This document shows, in pieces, positions 1-5,576 of a stretch of 5,660 bases of DNA. Position 1 is the first letter of the stretch. Every line of letters begins with the position of its first letter. The notes beneath the pieces were generated by a model, which was not told where the DNA came from, did no database searches, and worked only from the letters and a program-made list of their open reading frames with translations. Source of the DNA: an uncultured Eubacteriales bacterium (GTDB lineage Bacteria; Bacillota; Clostridia; Oscillospirales; Acutalibacteraceae); assembly GCA_934465125.1 (NCBI GenBank), contig CAKSKO010000088.1, forward strand, positions 1 through 5,660, given 5' to 3'. The position numbers were made by a program, and so were the translations under genes.

Positions 1-403
1 CCACAAACTTGATGCGCTCTCTACTTATCCGTTTCATATCATGGGGGGAGATTGGGCGAAGGCAATCCCGCCGGGATCCAACCTGTCACTAAAGGGAGAT
101 ACGATCATTGGAAACGATGTATGGATTGGACAAAATGTTACAATTCTTCCCGGGGTGCAGATCGGTGACGGCGCGATTATTGCTGCGAATTCGACGGTAA
201 GCAAAAATGTCAAGCCGTATCATGTGGTTTCGGGAAATCCTGCATCTATTGTAAAGAGACGGTTTGAGGAGGATATTGTTCAGTTTTTATTAAAATTGAA
301 GTGGTGGGATTGGCCAATTGAGAAAATCACAAAAAATCTCGATCTCTTAACAAGTATTGACCGGAAAAAAATAGAAAAGCTAAAAAAAGACGAGTTGGTT
401 TGA
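1..403 (+). CDS. Xenobiotic acetyltransferase, Vat/CatB-like (5' partial)
   Basis: The reading frame is open from base 2 to the TGA at 401-403 and gives 133 residues of a left-handed beta-helix acyltransferase; the N-terminal third lies outside the window. The visible part starts with HKLDALSTYPF, which matches the NH-x-x-D-x-STYPF region of Vat streptogramin and CatB chloramphenicol acetyltransferases. The histidine encoded by bases 2-4 aligns with the family's catalytic His. Hexapeptide repeats follow (KGDTIIGNDVWIG, ILPGVQIGDGAIIAANS), then the SGNPASIVKRRF segment and the WWDWP C-terminal helix region. Such enzymes are cytoplasmic trimers that move an acetyl group from acetyl-CoA to a hydroxyl of a drug or other small molecule. 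Many chromosomal members have no known substrate, so drug resistance is only a possibility here. An ATG at 41 is internal to the conserved domain and is not the true start. The gene ends inside its own terminator. Confidence 0.88.
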   Translation, partial: HKLDALSTYPFHIMGGDWAKAIPPGSNLSLKGDTIIGNDVWIGQNVTILPGVQIGDGAIIAANSTVSKNVKPYHVVSGNPASIVKRRFEEDIVQFLLKLKWWDWPIEKITKNLDLLTSIDRKKIEKLKKDELV

Positions 404-428
404 AAGAGAACCAGCTCGTCTTTTGTTT
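382..428 (+). terminator. Rho-independent terminator overlapping the acetyltransferase stop codon
   Basis: A 12-bp stem is formed by 389-400 (GACGAGTTGGTT) and 409-420 (AACCAGCTCGTC), with one G-U pair and the 8-base loop 401-408. It is flanked by an A-run at 382-388 and TTTTGTTT at 421-428. The left arm encodes the last four residues (DELV) and the TGA stop lies in the loop. The A-run on one side and T-run on the other mean it could work in both directions. It separates the acetyltransferase from the oxidoreductase operon. Confidence 0.85.
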
Positions 429-458
429 AGATTGAGAAAAAACAGCAATACTATTTGG

Positions 459-464
459 TGAGGT
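459..464 (+). promoter_or_regulatory. Shine-Dalgarno deciding the oxidoreductase start
   Basis: GAGGTG lies 7 bases upstream of ATG 472. An in-frame GTG at 463 overlaps this site and has nothing comparable upstream, so the ATG is the better start. Confidence 0.6.
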
Positions 465-471
465 GACGCAA

Positions 472-1908
472 ATGAGATCGATTTGGAGTGAAGGATATTG
501 TATTCAAAAACGAGAGCCTTTAGAGCAAGATATAGATGTTGACATCGCAGTGATCGGAGCTGGGATGGCAGGACTTTTAACTGCTTTTCTTTTAAAACAG
601 TCGGGAGTAGACGCAGTTGTAATTGAATCCGATAGAATCGCATCGAAAGAAACGCTCCATACAACGGCTAAAATTACGTCACAGCATCGGTTGATTTATT
701 ATCGGTTGTTGTGTCAGTTCGGAGAAGAAAAAGCAAGACTTTACGCAAGGGCGAGTCAATTGGCGATCAAGCGCTATGAGCAGATTATAAAACAGAAAGG
801 GATTGCATGTCGTTTTGAAAAGAAACCTGCTTATGTATATTCCTTGGATGAAAGTGAACTGCTGAAAAATGAAGCAAATACGGCGAAGAGACTCGGAATC
901 GACGCATCGTTTACCCTTGATACTGACCTTCCGTTTCCGATAAAGGGCGCCGTAAAGTTTTCGAATCAGGCGCAGTTTCATCCAATTTTATTTTTAAATA
1001 AAATCGCAGAAGAATTAAAGATTTATGAAAAAACAGTCGCAAAAAAAATCAAAAAAAATCAAATTATTACAGATAAAGGGACCATCACTGCAAAAAAAAT
1101 CATTGTTGCAACGCATTATCCAATTCGCAATATCCCTGGATACTATTTTGTCAGGATGAATCAGAAACGATCCTATGTTATAGCGGTAAATCATGCACCA
1201 CAGCTCGATGGAATGTATATAGATGCGGATGAAAACGGGTATTCGTTCCGAAATGAAGGGGATTTTTTGCTGTTTGGCGGAGAAGGACATAAAACTGGGG
1301 AAAAAGGGGACATCGACCACTATGAAAAGCTGTTGACGGCGGTAAAGAGTTTTTATAAGGAAGCAGAAGAGCAGTACCGTTGGTCGGCGCAGGACTGCAT
1401 GACGCTCGACGGCGTTCCGTATATTGGAAAGTATTCGTCAGCTCTTTCTAATCTATACGTTGCAACGGGTTTTAATAAGTGGGGCATGACGAGCTCGATG
1501 GTTTCTGCAATGATTTTGAGTGATCTTATGACCGGAAAGAAAAACGAGTTTTCTGATGTATTTTCCCCGCAGAGGTTTTATGTTGCAGCATCGATGAAAA
1601 ATCTAACACAAAATGTCGGACAAGCAATTTCAGGTTTATTTGCGGAGAAGTTTATCAAGTCTGATCATGCAATCGAAGAAGTCAAGAAAAATCAGGGGAT
1701 GATCGTCGAGAAAAACGGTAAAAAGATCGGCGTGTATAAAGACGAAAACGGGGAGATTTTTGCGGTATCGACGAAATGCCCGCATCTTGGATGCCAGCTA
1801 TCTTGGAATCAGAGTGAAAAAACTTGGGACTGCCCGTGCCATGGATCTAGATTTGATTATCGAGGAAATTTAATCGATAATCCGGCTGTTAGGGGGACGT
1901 CTGAATGA
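472..1908 (+). CDS. FAD-dependent oxidoreductase with C-terminal Rieske [2Fe-2S] domain
   Basis: This 478-residue protein joins a DAO-type FAD oxidoreductase to a Rieske domain, the architecture of Bacillus subtilis YhfW. The N-terminus has the dinucleotide-binding fold, with GAGMAG at residues 29-34 and an acidic residue at the end of strand 2 (E52). The HTTAKITSQH motif is at 63-72, and the C-terminal FAD-contacting motif ATGFNKWGMT is at 331-340. The Rieske domain carries CPHLGC (436-441) and CPCHGS (454-459), which supply two Cys and two His ligands (C436, H438, C454, H457) plus the C441/C456 pair that makes a disulfide in bc1-type Rieske proteins. It has no signal peptide or membrane segment, so it should be cytoplasmic. 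The substrate is unknown. ATG 472 is preferred because GAGGTG (459-464) sits 7 bases before it; the GTG at 463 lies inside that site. The stop overlaps the next start by ATGA. No convincing promoter was seen in 429-460. Confidence 0.9.
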   Translation: MRSIWSEGYCIQKREPLEQDIDVDIAVIGAGMAGLLTAFLLKQSGVDAVVIESDRIASKETLHTTAKITSQHRLIYYRLLCQFGEEKARLYARASQLAIKRYEQIIKQKGIACRFEKKPAYVYSLDESELLKNEANTAKRLGIDASFTLDTDLPFPIKGAVKFSNQAQFHPILFLNKIAEELKIYEKTVAKKIKKNQIITDKGTITAKKIIVATHYPIRNIPGYYFVRMNQKRSYVIAVNHAPQLDGMYIDADENGYSFRNEGDFLLFGGEGHKTGEKGDIDHYEKLLTAVKSFYKEAEEQYRWSAQDCMTLDGVPYIGKYSSALSNLYVATGFNKWGMTSSMVSAMILSDLMTGKKNEFSDVFSPQRFYVAASMKNLTQNVGQAISGLFAEKFIKSDHAIEEVKKNQGMIVEKNGKKIGVYKDENGEIFAVSTKCPHLGCQLSWNQSEKTWDCPCHGSRFDYRGNLIDNPAVRGTSE

Positions 1909-2804
1909 AAAATTTTCATGGATTTGGTCAGAAAGATTCTTATTTCGAGGGTTGGTACTTTAAACATCAGCGATGCGAGGATACAGCATGTTTCATTCCG
2001 GGAATTCATATTGACAAAGCGGGCAACCGATCTGCATTTATCCAGATTATAACAAAGGAACAGTCGTTTTATTTTACTTTTCCGTCTTCAAAGTTTTTTG
2101 TATCGAAGAATATGTTGTTTGTTCAAATTGGAAATAATATCTTTACAGAAAAGGGAGTAGAAATTGATCTCGTTTCAAACGGGTTGTCGATCAAAGGGAA
2201 AATTGATTATGGTGTATTTTCAGAGATTCGTTATCCGATTATGGGTCCGTTTGCGCTGTTGCCCCGAATGCAGTGTCATCATGAAGTGATCAGTATGTCA
2301 CATACACTTAGAGGGTGGCTGATGATTGGAGATCAGGTGATGAACTTTAATGACGGGGTCGGATATATTGAAAAGGATTGGGGGAAATCATTCCCATCTC
2401 GTTATGTCTGGACGCAGTGCAATCAATTCCCAAATCAGGAAATTAATTTGATGGCGGCAGCGGCTACGGTCCCGCTTTTTTCCTATCGAATGAAAGGGTG
2501 CATTTGCAGTATTCACTATCGGGGAAAAGAATATAGATTGGCAACGTATCTTGGAGCGTCGGTAAAACGAGATAGCAATGAGCAAATGATATTAAAGCAG
2601 GGAAGATATCAGTTTGAAGTACTTTTACGAAAAAAACAGTCCCAAGAGTTAAAAGCACCGGATGTTGGACAGATGAGCCGAATTATTCATGAAAACGCTG
2701 CTTGTACTGTACGTTATACGTTTAAAAGACAGGAAGAGACTTTATTTGAGCAGGAAAGCGCTCAAGCAAGCTTTGAGTTTTCGGAACAAAGCTTGGAAGA
2801 TTGA
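1905..2804 (+). CDS. Tocopherol-cyclase-like family protein
   Basis: This 299-residue protein is recognised by two hallmarks of the tocopherol cyclase-like family: an N-terminal YFEGWYFKH block (residues 13-21) and the central GYIEKDWGKSFPSRYVWTQC block (153-172), followed by NQF. The plant and cyanobacterial enzyme closes the chromanol ring of tocopherol, but bacteria of this type are not known to make tocopherol, so the reaction here is unknown; a lipid, quinone or isoprenoid ligand is a guess. The predicted fold is mostly beta, and no signal peptide or membrane segment is seen. The length is close to that expected for stand-alone bacterial members and shorter than plant cyclases with transit peptides. 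Its ATG overlaps the stop of the FAD-Rieske gene (ATGA, 4 bases), with AGGGGGA just upstream inside that gene, which points to translational coupling and a joint role. No strong terminator follows; only a weak A/T hairpin is present near 2805-2820. Confidence 0.82.
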   Translation: MKNFHGFGQKDSYFEGWYFKHQRCEDTACFIPGIHIDKAGNRSAFIQIITKEQSFYFTFPSSKFFVSKNMLFVQIGNNIFTEKGVEIDLVSNGLSIKGKIDYGVFSEIRYPIMGPFALLPRMQCHHEVISMSHTLRGWLMIGDQVMNFNDGVGYIEKDWGKSFPSRYVWTQCNQFPNQEINLMAAAATVPLFSYRMKGCICSIHYRGKEYRLATYLGASVKRDSNEQMILKQGRYQFEVLLRKKQSQELKAPDVGQMSRIIHENAACTVRYTFKRQEETLFEQESAQASFEFSEQSLED

Positions 2805-2860
2805 TCAAATCATTTTTTGAAGAATTTTGAATTTTATTTTAATTTTCTATGAAATAATAC

Positions 2861-2889
2861 TTGATTTTTTGAAACCAATATGGTAATAT
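2861..2889 (+). promoter_or_regulatory. Probable sigma-A promoter of tRNA-Arg
   Basis: TTGATT (2861-2866) and TAATAT (2884-2889) are separated by 17 bases, with a TGG just before the -10. This would start transcription around 2896, about 13 bases before the tRNA. The surrounding 2805-2908 region is very AT-rich and holds no gene. Confidence 0.6.
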
Positions 2890-2908
2890 AATATAGCAGT
2901 TCTGATTT

Positions 2909-2985
2909 GCGCCAGTAGCTCAGCTGGATAGAGTGTTTGGCTACGAACCAAAAGGTCGGGGGTTCGAGTCCCTCCTGGCGCGCCA
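2909..2985 (+). tRNA. tRNA-Arg (anticodon ACG)
   Basis: The full cloverleaf can be folded by eye. The acceptor stem is GCGCCAG (2909-2915) with CTGGCGC (2975-2981). The D arm starts with GCTC at 2918 and has loop AGCTGGATA. The anticodon stem TTTGG/CCAAA holds loop CTACGAA, with the ACG anticodon at 2943-2945. The variable loop is AGGTC, and the T arm is GGGGG-TTCGAGT-CCCTC. The discriminator is G2982 and the CCA end is encoded at 2983-2985. Adenosine 34 is normally edited to inosine by TadA, so one tRNA can read CGU, CGC and CGA. The gene stands alone between its own promoter and terminator. Confidence 0.97.
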
Positions 2986-2999
2986 AGGAACTTGTTTAG

Positions 3000-3033
3000 A
3001 ACAGTCAAATGGATTTTCCGTTTGGCTGTTTTT
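3000..3033 (+). terminator. Rho-independent terminator after tRNA-Arg
   Basis: A 13-bp stem of 3000-3012 (AACAGTCAAATGG) and 3018-3030 (CCGTTTGGCTGTT) closes on loop ATTTT, with two G-U pairs. The right arm runs into the T-run at 3029-3033. It ends the short tRNA transcript about 15 bases after the CCA. Confidence 0.85.
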
Positions 3034-3070
3034 ATATAATAAATAGAATGAAAAGATCCACAATCTAGTT

Positions 3071-3076
3071 AGGAGG
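3071..3076 (+). promoter_or_regulatory. Shine-Dalgarno of the permease gene, unusually long spacing
   Basis: AGGAGG is a perfect Shine-Dalgarno core, but it lies 13 bases before ATG 3090, longer than the usual 5-9. There is no ATG, GTG or TTG in frame between them, so ATG 3090 remains the best start. Confidence 0.65.
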
Positions 3077-3089
3077 AATAATAGAAAGT

Positions 3090-4469
3090 ATGGAAAATCA
3101 GCTTAAAAAACAATATGGTCTTCCGACTGCAATATCTATGGTGGTTGGAATTGTAATCGGATCTGGGGTGTTTTTTAAGGCGACGAAGGTTTTGTCTCTG
3201 ACGGGGGGAAGCATGCTTTGGAGCTTATTTACCGTCGCTGTGGTAGGGTTCATCATGATGACATGCTCGTATGTTTTTGCAACACTTGCCAATCGATACG
3301 AAAAGGTTAATGGAATTGTTGATTATGCAGAAGCAGCGCTAGGGCCCAAGTATGGATATTATATGGGATGGTTTCTAACGATACTATACTATCCTAGTTT
3401 AACGACATGTTTAGCCTGGGTATCTGCGCAGTATACTTGTGTACTCTTTGGATTAGAATCATATGGCGGAGCTCATGTAGGAATTGGTGCGTTGTATCTT
3501 GTTGGCGGATTTGTATTGAATGCATTATCACCCAGATTAGCTGGTAAATTTCAGGTTTCAACAACGGTAATTAAACTGATTCCGCTGATTTTAATGGCAG
3601 TTGTTGGATCGATTGTAGGACTTTTCAATGGTCTCACTGTAGAAGCGTTTACGGCGGTAGCGACAGATGTTGGATTCGGCGGAATTTTTGGTGCGATTGT
3701 TGCCTTTGCATTCTCGTATGAGGGCTGGATTATTGCGACATCGATCAATGCAGAGATTAAGGATTCGAAAAAAAATCTTCCCCGTGCGTTGATTATTGGC
3801 TCGATCATTGTAATTGCCGTTTATCTGGCATACTTTATTGGATTGACAGGCAGCATGCATCTCTCGGAGATTATGGCAGCAGGAGGGGATTTGCCAAAGC
3901 TTGCGTTTCAGGGGGTTTTTGGGAATATAGCAGGAACAGTTGTTATGGTCTTTATTGTGATATCCTGTTTGGGAACCATGAATGGATTGATGATGGGATG
4001 CTGCCGCGGAGTTTATTCGGTAGCTGCTCGCGGAGAGGGTCCGGCTCCCAAACTTTTTTCAAAGGTTGATTCGCAAACTAATATGCCGGTAAACTCCGCA
4101 GTGTTTGGATTGCTTTTGTGTGGGATTTTTTATTTTTATTGGCAAGTTTGTTTCTGGGATACCCGCGTTACCGGGGTGATGTCGCTGCCTACGTTTCTAA
4201 GCTGGGAACCTGACGAACTTCCTATTATTACGCTTTATGCTGGCTATATCCCTATTTTCCTCTCTTTGATGAAGACAGAAAAAGATCTTGGTGTGTTCAA
4301 ACGGTTTATTACACCGATACTTGGGGTATTTGGCTGTGTTTTCATGGTGTTTTGTGCGATTTATGCGTATCGAATGGACGCGGTTTATTATCTGATTGTA
4401 TTCGGTCTTGTTATGTTGCTCGGATTTTATCTTGATAAGCGGACGAAAGCGAAGAGTACATTATCATAA
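3090..4469 (+). CDS. Amino acid permease, APC superfamily
   Basis: This 459-residue, strongly hydrophobic protein has about 12 predicted membrane segments and the usual length of the amino acid-polyamine-organocation superfamily. Segment 1 (about 11-30) carries the broken-helix GSGVFF motif (24-29) that binds the substrate amino and carboxyl groups. Segment 6 (about 197-218) carries the FAFSYEGW block, followed by the conserved cytoplasmic stretch AEIKDSKKNLPRA (221-233) typical of the family. The cationic C-terminus (DKRTKAKSTLS) should face the cytoplasm. The segment around 352-376 (WDTRVTG to SWEPDELP) is polar and relatively long for a loop between late helices. The protein should import or exchange amino acids in the plasma membrane; the substrate cannot be read from the sequence. 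No enzyme gene accompanies it, so it appears to be a single-gene unit. A TATAAT (3035-3040) directly after the tRNA terminator could be its -10, but no good -35 pairs with it. Confidence 0.9.
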   Translation: MENQLKKQYGLPTAISMVVGIVIGSGVFFKATKVLSLTGGSMLWSLFTVAVVGFIMMTCSYVFATLANRYEKVNGIVDYAEAALGPKYGYYMGWFLTILYYPSLTTCLAWVSAQYTCVLFGLESYGGAHVGIGALYLVGGFVLNALSPRLAGKFQVSTTVIKLIPLILMAVVGSIVGLFNGLTVEAFTAVATDVGFGGIFGAIVAFAFSYEGWIIATSINAEIKDSKKNLPRALIIGSIIVIAVYLAYFIGLTGSMHLSEIMAAGGDLPKLAFQGVFGNIAGTVVMVFIVISCLGTMNGLMMGCCRGVYSVAARGEGPAPKLFSKVDSQTNMPVNSAVFGLLLCGIFYFYWQVCFWDTRVTGVMSLPTFLSWEPDELPIITLYAGYIPIFLSLMKTEKDLGVFKRFITPILGVFGCVFMVFCAIYAYRMDAVYYLIVFGLVMLLGFYLDKRTKAKSTLS

Positions 4470-4652
4470 TATAGCTGCATATTCTGATATTTGAGGATGT
4501 ATAACCATTTTAAAAGTTGCTGAAGTGTAAGTGTTAAGACAGCTTATATAATAAATGGGAGATGCTAAAGTGTACTTAAATGGAGTTTGATTATTGAAAA
4601 AAGCAGCTTGTTTGATGGATTTTTAGTCCAACTGGTAGCAGCGGCTTACAGG
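4470..4652 (+). other. Intergenic stretch with no recognisable gene
   Basis: This is the space between the permease stop and the probable left end of the insertion sequence. All frames on the plus strand contain only ORFs of about a dozen codons, without convincing ribosome binding sites. It holds a tandem AAGTGT duplication (4523-4534) and an isolated TATAAT (4547-4552) with no fitting -35. The permease has no clear terminator here; the nearest strong hairpin is the one at 4662-4690. Confidence 0.5.
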
Positions 4653-4661
4653 CGCAATATA

Positions 4662-4690
4662 AAACCCTCTGATGTTTCATCAGAGGGTTT
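4662..4690 (+). repeat. Left-end subterminal hairpin of the IS (also a possible terminator)
   Basis: A perfect 13-bp stem is formed by 4662-4674 (AAACCCTCTGATG) and 4678-4690 (CATCAGAGGGTTT), with loop TTT. On the minus strand it is followed by TTTTATAT, and on the plus strand by TTTATTGTAT, so it may also stop transcription entering from either side, including from the permease gene. Confidence 0.7.
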
Positions 4691-4702
4691 ATTGTATATA
4701 AA

Positions 4703-4727
4703 AAATCACGCGTCTAACGCGTGGTTT
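4703..4727 (+). repeat. Second left-end hairpin of the IS
   Basis: The core stem CACGCGT (4707-4713) pairs with ACGCGTG (4717-4723) across loop CTA, and extends by a G-U pair and three A-T pairs to 4703 and 4727. It lies between the left-end hairpin and tnpA, where IS200 elements carry structures that stop incoming transcription. The following T-run is short (GGTTTAAA), so termination is plausible but not certain. Confidence 0.5.
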
Positions 4728-4760
4728 AAAGAAGCTTAAGTGATGAATAAGAGATAAAAA

Positions 4761-4816
4761 CTCCCTTTGCTATAATAAAAAATGCGGTCTGTAAACAGCA
4801 TAGAAAGCAAAGGGAG
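4761..4816 (+). promoter_or_regulatory. Inverted repeat masking the tnpA ribosome binding site
   Basis: CTCCCTTTGCT (4761-4771) is a perfect 11-base reverse complement of AGCAAAGGGAG (4806-4816). The right arm contains most of the tnpA Shine-Dalgarno AGGGAGG (4811-4817), which lies 9 bases before ATG 4827. A transcript that includes both arms would hide the ribosome binding site. IS200 is known to limit transposase translation with a 5' UTR stem-loop of this kind. A TATAAT (4771-4776) abuts the left arm; a transcript started from it would lack that arm, but no good -35 accompanies it. Confidence 0.7.
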
Positions 4817-4826
4817 GATATTTAGA

Positions 4827-5292
4827 ATGAGTCTAAATGATATAAATAGTTTATCACATACAAAAATGGAATTGCAAATATCATATAGTGTTTGCGCCAA
4901 AGCACAGGAAAAAGGTATTTTACAAAGAAAAAGAAGAGGGGAAAATATTGAGAGGATTGTGTGAATGAAAAGGGGTGAGGATAGTAGAAACAAAAGTATG
5001 TTCAGATCACGTACATATATTTTTAGAGATATCACGTAAGATAGCGATATCGAGTTTTATGGGATATCTCAAAAGGGGAAGCAGTACGATGTTATATGAG
5101 CAATTCGGTGAACTGAAATATAAGTATAGGAACAGAGGATTTTGGTGTAGAGCTTATTACGTAGATACAAAAAGTAAAAACGCAAACCGAATTGCAGAGT
5201 ACATAAAAAATCAATTAAAAGAGGAAGAATCTGGAGAACAACTAACATTTGGGAAAAAGAACCATTTAAAAAATAAAATTTATTGCGACTGA
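4827..5292 (+). pseudogene. tnpA: IS200-type transposase TnpA, frameshifted with an in-frame stop
   Basis: ATG 4827 begins MSLNDINSLSHTK, the typical start of IS200-type Y1 transposases. The frame should continue WNCKYHIVFAPK, but an extra A in the run 4862-4866 shifts it, and the shifted frame ends at TGA 4962-4964. The correct frame resumes at TGG 4867 and reads on, except for TGA 4966-4968, where the family has Trp (CEW-KGV). It then continues to the stop at 5290-5292. The HUH metal-binding pair HVH is intact (5008-5016), as is the catalytic tyrosine of AEYIKNQL (Tyr codon 5200-5202). The family makes a dimer that cuts and joins single-stranded ends through this tyrosine. A few otherwise conserved residues differ as well (RGFWCRAYY where relatives have REFWCRGYY), which fits decay. 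Full-length protein would be about 150 residues. The gene could be moved only if another copy supplies transposase. Confidence 0.9.
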
Positions 5293-5354
5293 CAGATCGT
5301 CTTACACGTTTGATGTGTCGCAAGGAATATAGGGTTTTGCCCGCATATAAAATA

Positions 5355-5373
5355 CCCCCAGTTTTACTGGGGG
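5355..5373 (+). repeat. Right-end subterminal hairpin of the IS
   Basis: CCCCCAGT (5355-5362) pairs perfectly with ACTGGGGG (5366-5373) around loop TTT, about 60 bases after the transposase stop. Its flanks resemble those of the left hairpin at 4662-4690. It could also end transcription of tnpA, although the T-tract after it is interrupted (ATGTTTATT). Confidence 0.7.
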
Positions 5374-5402
5374 ATGTTTATTATATAGAGAAATGTGACC
5401 AA

Positions 5403-5426
5403 TGTGTGGCAATAATGAACCACACA
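5403..5426 (-). repeat. Hairpin between the IS and the minus-strand small ORF
   Basis: TGTGTGG (5403-5409) and CCACACA (5420-5426) form a 7-bp stem with a 10-base loop. It lies 20 bases beyond the stop of the minus-strand small ORF, where a terminator would be expected, but no proper T-run follows on that strand. Confidence 0.35.
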
Positions 5427-5445
5427 ATGAAACGAAAGCTTCATC

Positions 5446-5562
5446 TTAGCGTTCGCTTGTATACCATTCTTCATCACCGAAGATTAGATCATCAAGATCT
5501 CCGCTGTTTGTTGCCTTATCATCATGTGATGCATGATGAATTGTATAGAAAAACAATGTCAT
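5446..5562 (-). CDS. Small acidic protein of unknown function (38 aa)
   Basis: On the minus strand, ATG 5562-5560 opens a 38-codon frame ending at TAA 5448-5446. The start has a very good Shine-Dalgarno (AAAGGGGG, 5577-5570) with a 7-base spacer, which is the main reason to believe it. The peptide starts MTLFFYTIHHASHDD and ends FGDEEWYTSER. It is acidic (six Asp and three Glu against one Lys and one Arg) with a short hydrophobic N-terminus, too short to be a clear membrane segment or signal peptide. I do not recognise a family. A cre-like palindrome and a TATACT lie just upstream. The insertion sequence ends about 58 bases past its stop, so the frame itself seems uninterrupted. It could be a real small protein, a leader peptide or the remnant of a longer gene. 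Confidence 0.5.
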   Translation of the reverse strand: MTLFFYTIHHASHDDKATNSGDLDDLIFGDEEWYTSER

Positions 5563-5576
5563 TTTAAAACCCCCTT

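Larger units (their letters stand above)
4653..5388 (+). mobile_element. Decayed IS200-type insertion sequence (IS200/IS605 family)
   Basis: The unit is about 0.74 kb, close to the roughly 0.7 kb expected for a tnpA-only IS200-type element. It contains a single Y1/HUH transposase gene, now broken, and has subterminal hairpins instead of inverted-repeat ends, as this family does. The left hairpin (4662-4690) and right hairpin (5355-5373) both have a TTT loop and similar flanks: CGCA(A)TATAAAA before and TTTATT(G)TATATA after. This suggests they are the paired transposase recognition structures. No accessory tnpB-like gene is present. The exact tips are uncertain because these elements make no target duplication; the given limits are where the shared flanks begin and end. 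Confidence 0.65.

Noticed and set aside
2801..2820. Terminator after the tocopherol-cyclase-like gene
   Set aside because: Only a short TCAAA/TTTGA stem and the TTGATCAA palindrome are present; with no GC pairs of note it is too weak to call.
2909..2985. tRNA-Arg as an integration site for a genomic island
   Set aside because: No direct repeat of the tRNA 3' end and no integrase gene are found in the window.
4627..4656. tRNA-like piece (CCAACTGGTAGCAGCGG resembles a D arm)
   Set aside because: No acceptor, anticodon or T arm can be folded around it; the resemblance is limited to a short common motif.
4662..4727. Adjacent hairpins as a start of a CRISPR-like or riboswitch structure
   Set aside because: The two hairpins differ in sequence, do not repeat with spacers, and are better explained as left-end structures of the IS200-type element.
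4736..5035. Minus-strand 99-codon ORF opposite tnpA
   Set aside because: It is antisense to the transposase and to the left-end structures; the hydrophobic peptide reflects the complement of an A-rich coding strand.
5283..5567. Plus-strand 94-codon ORF after the transposase
   Set aside because: It overlaps the end of tnpA, runs through the right-end hairpin and the IS boundary, has no ribosome binding site, and lies antisense to the better-supported small ORF. Its translation resembles no family I know.
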